Source: Planctomycetota bacterium (GTDB lineage Bacteria; Planctomycetota; GCA-2746535). Taken from it: a DNA stretch of 64,000 nucleotides. Below are positions 45,765-54,734 of this stretch, piece after piece; position 1 is the stretch's first letter; the number at the start of each line of letters is the position of its first letter. The notes below the pieces were generated by a model. That model was not told the origin of the DNA. It saw nothing but the letters and a program-made list of their open reading frames with translations, and searched no databases. Where the stretch lies: positions 1 through 64,000 of the forward strand of contig NVWA01000003.1 in assembly GCA_002746535.1 (NCBI GenBank), given 5' to 3'. The position numbers and the translations under genes were made by a program.

Positions 45765-45914
45765 TTATTGAATTCCAGCTGTTGAAAGTAAGTACGTTAG
45801 TGTTGCAAACATAACGGCTGATAAACATAGCCAATATTTAAAGTAACCTAATGTTGTTTTAAGGGATGTCTTTTTAAATTGTGCTGGTAATGGTTCGTCA
45901 TTTTTTAGTTTCAT
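45765..45914 (-). CDS. 49-residue single-pass membrane protein
   Basis: Reads MKLKNDEPLPAQF at the start and LTYLLSTAGIQ at the end, with one hydrophobic segment (about 26-45, including WLCLSAVMFATLTYLL) and a short basic cytoplasmic-type N terminus. ATG at 45914 has an excellent GAAGGAG ribosome site six bases upstream. The start lies inside the 3' end of the ABC exporter gene (17-bp overlap), a sign of translational coupling. It may be a small partner of that exporter. I do not recognise the family. Confidence 0.6.
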   Translation of the reverse strand: MKLKNDEPLPAQFKKTSLKTTLGYFKYWLCLSAVMFATLTYLLSTAGIQ

Positions 45915-47706
45915 CGTGTTCTCCTTCTTGATTTAATAAGTAAAGTTCTTTATAAGGCCCGTCCTTTGAGAGCAGTTCATTGTGGTTTCCTTGTTGTTTG
46001 ATTCTGCCGTTTTCTAGAACGATAATAGAATCGGCATTTTTTATGGTAGACAATCGGTGTGCGATTGTAATGGTTGTGCGACCTTTCATTAACGCTTCCA
46101 AGGCTTTCTGTACTTCCTTTTCCGAATGATTGTCTAAGGCGGATGTGGCTTCATCTAATATCAGAATATCTGGATTTTTTAATAGAGTTCTGGCAATTGA
46201 AAGTCTTTGCCTTTGACCTCCAGATAAATTCACACCGTTTTCACCTACAACAGTATCGTATTTGTCTTCTTGCTCTTCAATGAATTCATGGATATTAGCT
46301 TTTTTAGCCGCCTCTATTACTTCTTCAAGGCTAGATCCATCTTTGGCATAGCTAATATTATCAAAGATAGTTCCGCTAAAAAGAAATGGCGTCTGTTGAA
46401 CAATGCCAATATTTTTTCTTAGGTTGCTCATCTTATATTTTCGTATGTCATTACCATCAATGTGTATTGAGCCACCGGTAACATCAAAAAAGCGAACCAG
46501 TAAATTGGCAATGGTTGATTTCCCACTACCGCTTTGGCCGACAAAAGCAATTGACTGACCTGGTTTAATATTCAAGGAGAAATCTTTAATGATAGCTTTG
46601 CCATAATAAGCAAAAGTGACATTTTTAAATTCTATATTCCCTTTAAAAGAATCAGTAGTTATTGGATTTTTTTCATCCTCAACTTCGACACTTTCCTCTA
46701 GTAATCTTCCGATTCTGGTCATGCTTGCTGAACCTTGAGCAATCACTTGTGATAAACTGCTCAATTGAACGATTGATGGGAAAAGCATTCCTAAGTAAGA
46801 GTAGAAACATACAAATTCTCCAATGGACATATGTCCTTCAAAGACAAACCAGGCTCCAGATCCTAGGGCAATTAGGCGTCCGATTAAAACTAGAATATCG
46901 GCAAAGGTTGATGACCATACCCCTTGCATTACGATGGTTAAGTTCATGTCAAATAATTTTCTTAAGTCGGTTATGAAGTGCTTTGATTCCGTTTTTTCTT
47001 TTGCAAATGATTTTACAACTGTTGAGCCTGTTAATATTTCTGCTAGGTTTCCGGATATTTCAGATACTTTTTCTTGTCTGACTAGAGAGTTCTTCCTGAT
47101 CTCTTTTTTAAAGTATAAAAAATTGGCGGCATGAAAGGGGATGACGACCAAACATATTAAAGCTAGTTGCCAATTGATAATGAAAAGGCAAATCATTACT
47201 AAGATGATAAGAAAGCAGTGTACGGCTAAATTAATGAGCGTTGATGAAATCAATTGTTGAATCACACCGACATCAGTAATTACATTTGAAATTAATTTCC
47301 CAGTTCGGTGAGTTTGATAAAAACGAACAGATAATTTTTGTAAATGTTGAAAAAGTTTTCTGCGGATATCAAATAGAATTTTCTGGCTTGTATAGTAGGT
47401 GAGGTAGTGACTAATGTAAAAGAAGATTAACCTAATGCCAAATATTAAGACGATGCTAATGATACCAACAGTTAGTAAGCGTATGTTTTTATTTGGTAAG
47501 ACATCATCAATCGCTATTTTCAAAACGTACGGTAGCGTTAAAGAAGTTAAGGAGAAGATAATCAGCGATATAACTGCTCCGGCGATTAGCAGAAAGTATG
47601 GCTTTAGTAAAGGCAGAAAATGCTTTTTGATAATGAATGGTTTTGCTAAGTTAAGTCGTTCAGAAAAATTACGGCGTGCAGTTTTGCGAATAGTCTCTGT
47701 TTTCAT
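45898..47706 (-). CDS. MsbA-like ABC exporter (half-transporter)
   Basis: About 602 residues from ATG 47706; the frame runs to 47826, but the extra 40 residues look non-genic, and no start has a clear ribosome site. Six-helix membrane domain (about 25-305 of this form; YFLLIAGAVISLIIFSL, ILFDIRRKLFQHLQKLSVRFY), then the ATPase: Walker A GQSGSGKST, signature LSGGQRQRL, Walker B ILILDEATSALD, and TIAHRLST. The homodimer would export lipid or drug-like substrates. Followed by the overlapping 49-residue membrane protein and the AcoR-like activator. Confidence 0.87.
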   Translation of the reverse strand: MKTETIRKTARRNFSERLNLAKPFIIKKHFLPLLKPYFLLIAGAVISLIIFSLTSLTLPYVLKIAIDDVLPNKNIRLLTVGIISIVLIFGIRLIFFYISHYLTYYTSQKILFDIRRKLFQHLQKLSVRFYQTHRTGKLISNVITDVGVIQQLISSTLINLAVHCFLIILVMICLFIINWQLALICLVVIPFHAANFLYFKKEIRKNSLVRQEKVSEISGNLAEILTGSTVVKSFAKEKTESKHFITDLRKLFDMNLTIVMQGVWSSTFADILVLIGRLIALGSGAWFVFEGHMSIGEFVCFYSYLGMLFPSIVQLSSLSQVIAQGSASMTRIGRLLEESVEVEDEKNPITTDSFKGNIEFKNVTFAYYGKAIIKDFSLNIKPGQSIAFVGQSGSGKSTIANLLVRFFDVTGGSIHIDGNDIRKYKMSNLRKNIGIVQQTPFLFSGTIFDNISYAKDGSSLEEVIEAAKKANIHEFIEEQEDKYDTVVGENGVNLSGGQRQRLSIARTLLKNPDILILDEATSALDNHSEKEVQKALEALMKGRTTITIAHRLSTIKNADSIIVLENGRIKQQGNHNELLSKDGPYKELYLLNQEGEHDETKK

Positions 47707-47718
47707 TTTTATTCTCAT

Positions 47719-48110
47719 TATTGTGTTATTTAACTTGGCTGAAAACGATAGCAATGTCGATACCACAATACGTAAAAAATCGTAAGTCATTGATTGATAG
47801 TATTTTGTGTTTTTTATTAGTAACATTTTTTGAAAGTGCTTACATTTATTATCTATTTAATGAGACAGTATTTGAGAAAATTGAGGCTATTTTATTGTAA
47901 AGTCTTATTTTTTATAGAGATATATAGAAATGAGACAAAGTAAAAGTTTGTATAATAAATGAGAATAGTTTTCTATGAGATACATTATTGGAATTTTAAG
48001 TCGTTTTTCGAGAGTTTAGCATTTAAATTGAATCATTTTGCACTTAAAGACTAAATTCTTGAAGGAGATGAATCATATATAGTATCTATGAAAGGGTAAA
48101 TTCAAATGTC
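47719..48110. other. divergent intergenic region between exporter and pseudopilin operon
   Basis: About 390 nt, A/T-rich, divergently bracketed. A possible plus promoter is TTGAAT (48028-48033) and TAAATT (48052-48057), 18-bp spacer, weak. I find no obvious minus-strand promoter, riboswitch or ncRNA in it. Confidence 0.35.
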
Positions 48111-48713
48111 TTGTGGGTGTTCGCTTTGAATGAGAATGAGATCAGGCTTTTGCGTCGAAAAGAAGACGCTCGAGTCGTTGGTGAGGTTTTGGCTGGCGAA
48201 ACTGAAAATTTTCGTTTTCTCGTAGAGCGCTATCAACGGTTTGCTATTGGTTTGGCATTTGGAATGGTTAGTAATGAGGCGGCTGCCAATGATGTTGCAC
48301 AAGAGTCATTTGTAAAGGCCTTTGAAAAACTGAATAAATTGGAAGACCCCATGAAGTTTCACAGTTGGTTATACGGCATTATCAAAAACACCAGTTTTGG
48401 GTATTTGCGTAATCTTAAGAAACGTGGAATTAGCTTAGATTCTCTTATAGAAAAGAGTGGAGCGATATTAGATAACAGTGAGTCATCTGCTGATGACTTG
48501 ATGATCAGAGAGCAAACAAATTTAACTATTCGCAAAGCGATAGATAGTTTGGGCGATAAATATAGAGACGTGATTATGTTGTTCCATTTTTATTCGAAAT
48601 CTTACGAAGAAATTGGTGCAATTTTGGGTTTAGAACACAAAGGTGTAGATAGTCGTTTGAGACGAGCACGGCTGCAATTAAAGGAAAAATTAAAAGGTAT
48701 TGTAAATGAATGA
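48111..48713 (+). CDS. ECF-family sigma factor heading the pseudopilin operon
   Basis: 200 residues. Region 2: FRFLVERYQRFAIGLAFGMVSNEAAANDVAQESFVKAFEKL, with PMKFHSWLYGIIKNTSFGYLR; region 4: AIDSLGDKYRDVIMLFHFYSKSYEEIGAILGLEHKGVDSRLRRARLQLKEKL. RpoE-like. The frame opens at a TTG (48111), and GTG or TTG codons slightly downstream could also serve; no clear ribosome site decides. It lies 36 nt before a probable anti-sigma gene and ahead of seven pseudopilin genes, suggesting it controls their expression. Promoter specificity cannot be judged. Confidence 0.88.
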   Translation: MWVFALNENEIRLLRRKEDARVVGEVLAGETENFRFLVERYQRFAIGLAFGMVSNEAAANDVAQESFVKAFEKLNKLEDPMKFHSWLYGIIKNTSFGYLRNLKKRGISLDSLIEKSGAILDNSESSADDLMIREQTNLTIRKAIDSLGDKYRDVIMLFHFYSKSYEEIGAILGLEHKGVDSRLRRARLQLKEKLKGIVNE

Positions 48714-48749
48714 CAACCTGCTTTTAAAGTGTATATTGAGGATTGAACC

Positions 48750-49334
48750 ATGATTAATTGTCAAAATAGTGAGACTTACTTTTCAGCATTTTATGATAAA
48801 GAATTAGCGGATGATTTTGTTAATCCTCTAACAGATCATATGAGTGTTTGTAAGTCTTGTGAAAAGGAATATGAAGTGTACGAAAAAGCGATGAACAGTA
48901 TGGGTAATTTAAATTTCGGTATTGATGCAGATGCATTAGTTGTGCCGAATGATTTTACTCAAAATGTCATGGCTAGAGTTCGAGTTGCGACAGGACCTCA
49001 ACATCAATCTGTGGGTTCATGGAAATTTAGAGCTGTTGGCTTTGCTGTTGCTTTCTTGGCATATGCTTTTTATATGATTTCAGTTACTCAAATGAATAAG
49101 GTATCTGCAACTGGTTTGGATATGGCGAGATCAATAGCATTTTTTAACTTGTTTTTAGTTGGACTATCGTTGTCTTTTATGTTTTTTACGAGAGAGTTTG
49201 TTGGTTTTAATAGCAAAATGCTTTGTCGTTTAAGTGCCAGTTATCAGCAAGTTACAAGTATGGATGTTAATTTATTAAGAATGGCAGGTGCCTCTATATT
49301 TTTAGGGGTATTTATTGGAAAATTTGTTTTTTAA
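48750..49334 (+). CDS. probable zinc-finger anti-sigma factor, membrane protein
   Basis: 194 residues. N terminus carries a zf-HC2-type signature: C4, then H29-x3-C33-x2-C36 (DHMSVCKSCEKEY). About 95-112, 127-146 and 175-192 are hydrophobic helices. Anti-sigma factors of this type hold the cognate ECF sigma at the membrane and release it after a redox or envelope signal. Immediately follows the sigma gene and precedes the first pseudopilin by 3 nt. Confidence 0.78.
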   Translation: MINCQNSETYFSAFYDKELADDFVNPLTDHMSVCKSCEKEYEVYEKAMNSMGNLNFGIDADALVVPNDFTQNVMARVRVATGPQHQSVGSWKFRAVGFAVAFLAYAFYMISVTQMNKVSATGLDMARSIAFFNLFLVGLSLSFMFFTREFVGFNSKMLCRLSASYQQVTSMDVNLLRMAGASIFLGVFIGKFVF

Positions 49335-49337
49335 GGA

Positions 49338-50249
49338 ATGCTTTTGAAATTGGTTAAAAAGAACTTACTAAGACGTAACCCTTTCACAATAATAGAATTG
49401 TTAATGGTAATGGGTGTAATGTCTATTTTAGCTTATCTTGTTTTTTCTATTGCAGGTGCCACGATGAACTCTTTAAAAGATCGAAATGCCGGAATTATGG
49501 TTGGTTTGATAAAAACTTCATTAGAAAAAATTGGTAAAATTACAATAACCGAATCTAGAGAGCAATTTATTGAAGAAGGAGCCCATCCTTTGTATCGTCT
49601 AGTTTGGAAGCCAAATACTATCGTGACTTTTAGAGATGAGGATGTTGTTGCCAATAATATTACTGCAAATGGTTATTATGATTTAATCAACAAAGGGGAC
49701 TTTAGTATTAAAGCTGATTATTTTGGTTCTGACGCTGTTCGTTATGGCAACACAACTGAGATGACAACTATTGTTGATGGTTGGGGAAGACCAATATGCG
49801 GTATGAGAAATGCGATCACTTGGCATGAAGGCCGGATGAAAAAAAATGAAGATATCATCCAAGATCTATATAAAAACAGAGAGAAGTCTACTGTGTCATT
49901 GTACATGGACTACATGTTTAGGAATAATAAATCAGGTGAAAATCTATATGAATGGAATGACAGTAGTTTTCAGAATGGTTATGAGATAGCGCCACTTGAT
50001 GGAGACAAAGATATTCGTGAGGCAGTTATTTATGGAATGGTTGCTTTGCCTTATATAAAAAATGGATTTGATCTTTTTAGTGCCGGAAAAGATGGCAAAA
50101 TATCTAATCTGATAAAAGGCGATCATTTTGCAGATAGTTGGAATGATACTGTTGATGAAGAAAGAAAGTGGATTGGTGTAGCTGGTGAAGATTATGATGA
50201 TGATAATATTACAACATTTGCAGAAATAACGTCGGGGAGAAGACCATGA
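49338..50249 (+). CDS. GspG-like pseudopilin (first of operon)
   Basis: 303 residues, about twice the usual GspG length. Class III-type leader with cleavage before F16 (NP|FTIIELLMVMG; Glu at +5), with Pro at -1 in place of Gly. A membrane helix follows (about 20-38). The mature C terminus has GspG landmarks: VDGWGRP, FDLFSAGKDG and the calcium-type acidic loop DYDDDN before ITTF. AAGGA lies directly at the ATG, so initiation six bases downstream at TTG is possible. Probably the major pseudopilin subunit, or one of two with the gene at 50876. Overlaps the next gene by ATGA. Confidence 0.8.
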   Translation: MLLKLVKKNLLRRNPFTIIELLMVMGVMSILAYLVFSIAGATMNSLKDRNAGIMVGLIKTSLEKIGKITITESREQFIEEGAHPLYRLVWKPNTIVTFRDEDVVANNITANGYYDLINKGDFSIKADYFGSDAVRYGNTTEMTTIVDGWGRPICGMRNAITWHEGRMKKNEDIIQDLYKNREKSTVSLYMDYMFRNNKSGENLYEWNDSSFQNGYEIAPLDGDKDIREAVIYGMVALPYIKNGFDLFSAGKDGKISNLIKGDHFADSWNDTVDEERKWIGVAGEDYDDDNITTFAEITSGRRP

Positions 50250-50848
50250 TAAGATTAAAAGACCAAAACACATTGAAAAATAATTGGTTTACGATGCTTG
50301 AGCTTATGATCGTAGTTGTTGTTATTATGATATTAACAACAATTAGTGCTTTTATATATTCTACCGTGTCTAAAAATGCTCTCCAAAAGACTCAGGTAAT
50401 GGCTTTTAGTTCTATGACAGTAGAGATGCAGGTGTTTGGAGCTCAAACTGCTGCAAATATGATTCCTAGAAATAAAAAAATAACATTGTCACATTTAAGA
50501 AAAGTAGGTTCTTTAGATCAGAAAAGAGTTTTTATTACAGATAATCCTAAATCAAAAATTTTAAGTGTTTTTGATACAATGATTGATGTATGGGTATCAA
50601 AAGTATCTGTTAGTTCGACTGACGCAGAAATTGAAAGTGGTTATAAGCAAATTTATGATTATGAAAAATTAACAGGTGAGTTTGAGTTTTATTATGGCAA
50701 AAACCACGAAAAGGATGGTGGAGAGCCTGTAGATACCTATGGTTTGACAGGTGCAAATGATGGTACAGCATTTGTCTATTATTATAAGTTTATATACAAA
50801 AATGAAGAAGGCGATCGGTCTTTTGATTACAAGTTTGTTTTAAGGTGA
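50246..50848 (+). CDS. pseudopilin, second of operon
   Basis: 200 residues. Leader with -1 Trp (NNW|FTMLELMIVVVV; Glu at +5), a strongly hydrophobic N-terminal helix, then a soluble domain (KIYDYEKLTGEFEFYYGKN-type beta strands). Not matched to a definite GspG/H/I/J type; short size suggests a minor subunit. The start overlaps the previous stop (ATGA) and the next pseudopilin begins 27 nt later. Confidence 0.75.
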   Translation: MIRLKDQNTLKNNWFTMLELMIVVVVIMILTTISAFIYSTVSKNALQKTQVMAFSSMTVEMQVFGAQTAANMIPRNKKITLSHLRKVGSLDQKRVFITDNPKSKILSVFDTMIDVWVSKVSVSSTDAEIESGYKQIYDYEKLTGEFEFYYGKNHEKDGGEPVDTYGLTGANDGTAFVYYYKFIYKNEEGDRSFDYKFVLR

Positions 50849-50875
50849 GTAATTTTACTTTTGGAGAAATATATT

Positions 50876-52489
50876 ATGAATAAAAAATGTTTTACCATGT
50901 TAGAGATGTTAATTGTGGTCGTTATTCTACTTTTTTTAACGGTAGGTATTTTTTCCGTGGGTGGAGAAATGATCAAGAAATATAAAGAGAGACAAGCGTC
51001 AGCTGAAATTTTAAAGCTTGCAAATGCGATTGTTGCTTATAAAGGAGCCACAGGTAGTTATCCTCCGGATTATATGAGTTCTTCATATAACGAAGATGCT
51101 GATCTTGATGGAATTGGAGCTTGGGAATGGGGTGGTCTTTATTACAGTTATAATTCAAAAGGCTGGAAGGGTGTCATTGATAAAGCCGCTGCTGGCGCTG
51201 GTAACCAATGGACAGATAATAATTGGTATGCTGCTGAAGAAACCCAGGCTGAAGCGGTTATTGCAGATGCCTTTAGCAATGCTTCAGGCTCGAATACTTA
51301 TGATAAAATTAATGATGCCTTACAGGTGATTACTGATAGATACAGAAATGCTTTGACACAACTTTCTAGAGAGTATCTGGTTAAAAATCCAAGTGCAACC
51401 CCCTCAGATATTTTCAATGAAATAAAAGCTAATTTAAAATATCTTTATGCTCTTCCTGCTTATTTTGGTGTAAGGAAAGGTAAAGGTAAAGTGATTTTAA
51501 AAGCAAAGATTAGATATTGGTTCTACTTAGTTGTTCAATCCTATGACTTCCGTGATGATGTTGGGGGGGATAGAGGTGATGGAAATGGTTATCAATGCCC
51601 CGTTAAGCAAACTATTTCAGATATTGGAGATTTTAAGTCCGGATGGGCTAAAGGTAGTGGGCAGTATGCTATTAAATCAGTGGAAAAAATTGAAAAAGAT
51701 GACCCAAATTATGCTCAAAAATGTGCCCTTTCAGACAAACCATTTAAATGCGAACTTGACCCTACTGATAAGACCTATTCTTGTGGATGGCATAATTTTT
51801 ACTCGGATAGTTTTGAAGGTGGTTATAATAATACTGAATCAGCTAAAGCATTGTATGATGCCCTTTGTCGTCCTATGAAAGGACGAATGCAAGAAGGGCG
51901 TGCAGTTTCACCGAAATATAAAGATGCAAAACCTTTTATTGACATGCCAAGATCATCTTTAGAGGTTGCAGGGAGACCTGATGCGGTGGATTGTTTAGGT
52001 AATAAAGTGGCGGGAGATTTGGATTCATTTCAGAGGTACGGTCAAGGTGTTTTTGAGATGATGGACTCCTATAAAATTGTTGATCCCTGGGGTAAACCAT
52101 ACTTTTTTGTTTCAAGTGCACAGGAATATACCTTTGATGATAAAGATAATAGTGTGAAGCCATATGAATCTTTTTGGAGCACTAATTCTACAGGTTCAGC
52201 TCTTAATGGTATTATGTACGATAGGGTGCCTCCTTATTTTAATACAGGATCATTTGACCTTGCTTCGAGTGGGCCAGACAAAAATTATATAAATTGGGTG
52301 AAAAAGGATTATAAAGTTAGAGGGCCATCGGTGGGTTATAGTAGAGAGGCTTATCCAGAAAAAAATAAAATATGGGGAGATGTAGATACGAAGGGTAATT
52401 TTGTATATATAGATTTTGCACCTGTAGATTCATTAAAAGAAGAAGATCAAGATAATGATAATATATCCAATTTTTATAATATTAAGTGA
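50876..52489 (+). CDS. large GspG-like pseudopilin
   Basis: 537 residues from ATG 50876, chosen for TTGGAG 9 nt upstream; a TTG at 50861 would add five. Leader NKKC|FTMLEMLIVVVILL with Glu at +5 and Cys at -1. GspG landmarks near the C terminus: VDPWGKPYFFVSS, FDLASSGPDKN, and an acidic DQDNDN before ISNF. Roughly 300 residues are inserted between, with Cys-rich segments (YQCPVKQT, CALSDKPFKCELDPTDKTYSCGW) that may form disulfides in the periplasm. Exceptional in size for a GspG-like subunit. Confidence 0.8.
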   Translation: MNKKCFTMLEMLIVVVILLFLTVGIFSVGGEMIKKYKERQASAEILKLANAIVAYKGATGSYPPDYMSSSYNEDADLDGIGAWEWGGLYYSYNSKGWKGVIDKAAAGAGNQWTDNNWYAAEETQAEAVIADAFSNASGSNTYDKINDALQVITDRYRNALTQLSREYLVKNPSATPSDIFNEIKANLKYLYALPAYFGVRKGKGKVILKAKIRYWFYLVVQSYDFRDDVGGDRGDGNGYQCPVKQTISDIGDFKSGWAKGSGQYAIKSVEKIEKDDPNYAQKCALSDKPFKCELDPTDKTYSCGWHNFYSDSFEGGYNNTESAKALYDALCRPMKGRMQEGRAVSPKYKDAKPFIDMPRSSLEVAGRPDAVDCLGNKVAGDLDSFQRYGQGVFEMMDSYKIVDPWGKPYFFVSSAQEYTFDDKDNSVKPYESFWSTNSTGSALNGIMYDRVPPYFNTGSFDLASSGPDKNYINWVKKDYKVRGPSVGYSREAYPEKNKIWGDVDTKGNFVYIDFAPVDSLKEEDQDNDNISNFYNIK

Positions 52490-52528
52490 TCTTTAAATTT
52501 AAGAGGAAGTAACTTGTTGGAGCATAAA

Positions 52529-54172
52529 ATGAAAAGTATTAAAAGGTCATTTTCTTTATTAGAAGTGCTGGCTGTTATGGGACTCATTTTGCTGTTGATT
52601 GGCATAATGGTTCCAGCAATAGGCCCTATGTTAACCAATGCTAGAAAAGGTCAGATAATGGCTTCTGTTAGGGGTCAGCTTGAAGTGGCACATATTATAG
52701 CATTTGATAGTCGAAATATGACAAGGGCCGTATTTGGATATGACCCTAAGGGAGCTATTATAAGGAATGAATTCTTTAGAAATGCTGTCGATTTAGATGG
52801 TTTGGCTATCGATGCTTTGCCATATATTGGGGGAAGTGTAGCTGAGGCAGATATTAATGGTGATGGTGTTTCAAGTCAAGATGCCAGTACAACTTTTTTC
52901 TGGATACAATGTTATTTATGTGCTGATAAAACGACAGTTTCTGTAGCAACAATGCAAGCAGCTTATGCTGCTACGGTGGGATCAGGCACTGCAACCGCTC
53001 AGCAAATTGCTGATACCTTTATTGGGGGCCCCTATTGGATGCGACGTCCAGTATCTAGAAGAAAGGTTGGAACTACTTATCAAAACACTTATTTTCATAG
53101 TGAGTCAATGAGAATTCTAGATCCAGATACGGGTACAGCTTTCTTTTATAGACCGCTTAAAAATAAAGGTCTAGATGATGGAGCTGGTGCAGAAGTTATG
53201 ACACTTGATATTAATGGCAGGTGTTTTCTTATGAAGGATAGCGGTGGTGAGATTGATTATGCCGCACTTGAAGATGACGTGGACACAGCTGTAGGTAGCT
53301 GGTGGGATACTTATTTAGATTCTGTGGCTATTTATCCAACAAAAGGTGGTACTCGTTATAAATTTGTCTACGGAAAGAAAGCAAAAGCAATAGCTGATAC
53401 TAATTATGCGGTTATTTATGCTAATGAGAAAGCACTCAATGGTGGTTCTTTGACAGCTGATCAAGAGGATTCTTTATATGCCCAATTTGGCTATGAGGTT
53501 GATATTAGATGGTATCTGCAATTGTTAGGAGCTAGTTTTCAAACGGGCAATGATGATGAAGATCAAATATCTGAAGAAGGAATGACAATCACTGTTCAAG
53601 AATATCAACAATTTGAAAAAAACTGGACAGTTCGTGTACCGACATTTGTTATGGGTGATAGATCAATTGCTGTTAATCCTAGATCTTTTAATGGTGGTAC
53701 TCCTAATCAAAACAGTATTACAGATTACTCCACTTATTTTAATGGAATTCCTGACCCAACTAGAAAACTGAACTCAGAACTTTTTATTGGTGGTGAAGAT
53801 CAAAGTGGAATTATGTTAAGGCGAGTTTGGGCTGTACGTTATGGAAAAAACAAACCTTCATTAGTTTATAGAAATGATAAAGCAGTTGTAATACCAGCTC
53901 AGTCTGACCTAGGTAACCTTAAGGCAATTGTAATTTCACCCTTTTATTTTTATGTTGTTTTTGATAATAATAATGGAGTTACAGGGATGTCAGTTGGTAG
54001 TAGTTTTGGTACTTTGGAAGCTGAAATCCTTTATTTTCAAATTGCAAATGATGGTGGCGATGTTTCTGGGTTTATGCAAATGCAAAATGGAGAAATGGTT
54101 GAAGGAAATTTTGATAATATGGGACTAAATAAAAGTGACTATCCAAGCTACTTTATAGGAGGGCGTGACTAA
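52529..54172 (+). CDS. large GspH-like pseudopilin
   Basis: 547 residues from ATG 52529, which has GGAG 6 nt upstream; the TTG at 52514 is an alternative preceded by GAGGAAG. Leader IKRS|FSLLEVLAVMGLIL (Glu at +5, Ser at -1), helix to about 35, then a large beta-rich ectodomain. An acidic EF-like loop, DINGDGVSSQD, lies about residue 110. Type assigned by length of the hydrophobic helix and order in the operon; confidence in the GspH label is low. Joined to the next gene by TAATG. Confidence 0.7.
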   Translation: MKSIKRSFSLLEVLAVMGLILLLIGIMVPAIGPMLTNARKGQIMASVRGQLEVAHIIAFDSRNMTRAVFGYDPKGAIIRNEFFRNAVDLDGLAIDALPYIGGSVAEADINGDGVSSQDASTTFFWIQCYLCADKTTVSVATMQAAYAATVGSGTATAQQIADTFIGGPYWMRRPVSRRKVGTTYQNTYFHSESMRILDPDTGTAFFYRPLKNKGLDDGAGAEVMTLDINGRCFLMKDSGGEIDYAALEDDVDTAVGSWWDTYLDSVAIYPTKGGTRYKFVYGKKAKAIADTNYAVIYANEKALNGGSLTADQEDSLYAQFGYEVDIRWYLQLLGASFQTGNDDEDQISEEGMTITVQEYQQFEKNWTVRVPTFVMGDRSIAVNPRSFNGGTPNQNSITDYSTYFNGIPDPTRKLNSELFIGGEDQSGIMLRRVWAVRYGKNKPSLVYRNDKAVVIPAQSDLGNLKAIVISPFYFYVVFDNNNGVTGMSVGSSFGTLEAEILYFQIANDGGDVSGFMQMQNGEMVEGNFDNMGLNKSDYPSYFIGGRD

Positions 54173-54717
54173 TGAAACGACAAAAGAATTTTTTTACATT
54201 AGGTGAGATAACCATCTCAATTGCTATTTTAGGCGTTGGTTTATTGGGAGTTTTAAGTGTTTTCCCGGTTGCGATACAAAATGGGGCTAGAGCAGTTAAA
54301 TTATCTGACTCACTTCATAAAGCGCATGCCGTTGCCAGTTTGATACACACTTTTGGCATAAATATGGATGATTATACAATTGAGAGTAGTAATACTGTAG
54401 GTAAAACTTATACGCTTAAAAACATGTTTTTGCAAACAGAAAGTATTTCAAGTTTTTTTGATAGTGACAAAGATAGTTTGGATCTTCAGATTAATAGTAC
54501 AGTGGTTATTCCAGAATTTTTGACGGATCATGAAGGTAAGGCGATCAAGGATGAACTTGACCAGAAGATCAAGGGATATGCTGAAATTGGAAATGGATGT
54601 ATGGGTATTCATGCAAATGGAAACCCTAGGTTGGTACTTAAAAGATATTTTATGACGGTGAATAATGAGTTTGACACGATGTTTTACGCATTTGACGCTA
54701 CTAACCGTAAACCTTAA
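54172..54717 (+). CDS. GspI/PilV-like pseudopilin
   Basis: 181 residues. Leader QKNF|FTLGEITISIAILGVGLLGVL (Glu at +5, Phe at -1), with VLSVFPVAIQNG typical of the GspI/PilV minor subunit family, then a short ectodomain. Start overlaps the preceding stop (TAATG). Minor pseudopilins I, J and K form the tip that starts assembly in type II systems. The presence of I-, J- and K-like genes in a row fits that role. Confidence 0.78.
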   Translation: MKRQKNFFTLGEITISIAILGVGLLGVLSVFPVAIQNGARAVKLSDSLHKAHAVASLIHTFGINMDDYTIESSNTVGKTYTLKNMFLQTESISSFFDSDKDSLDLQINSTVVIPEFLTDHEGKAIKDELDQKIKGYAEIGNGCMGIHANGNPRLVLKRYFMTVNNEFDTMFYAFDATNRKP

Positions 54718-54734
54718 TAAAAAAGTAGAAATAT

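Noticed and set aside
47707..47826. Upstream extension of the ABC exporter frame
   Set aside because: The extra 40 residues resemble no exporter N terminus and no ribosome site supports that start; internal ATG 47706 is preferred, with uncertainty noted.
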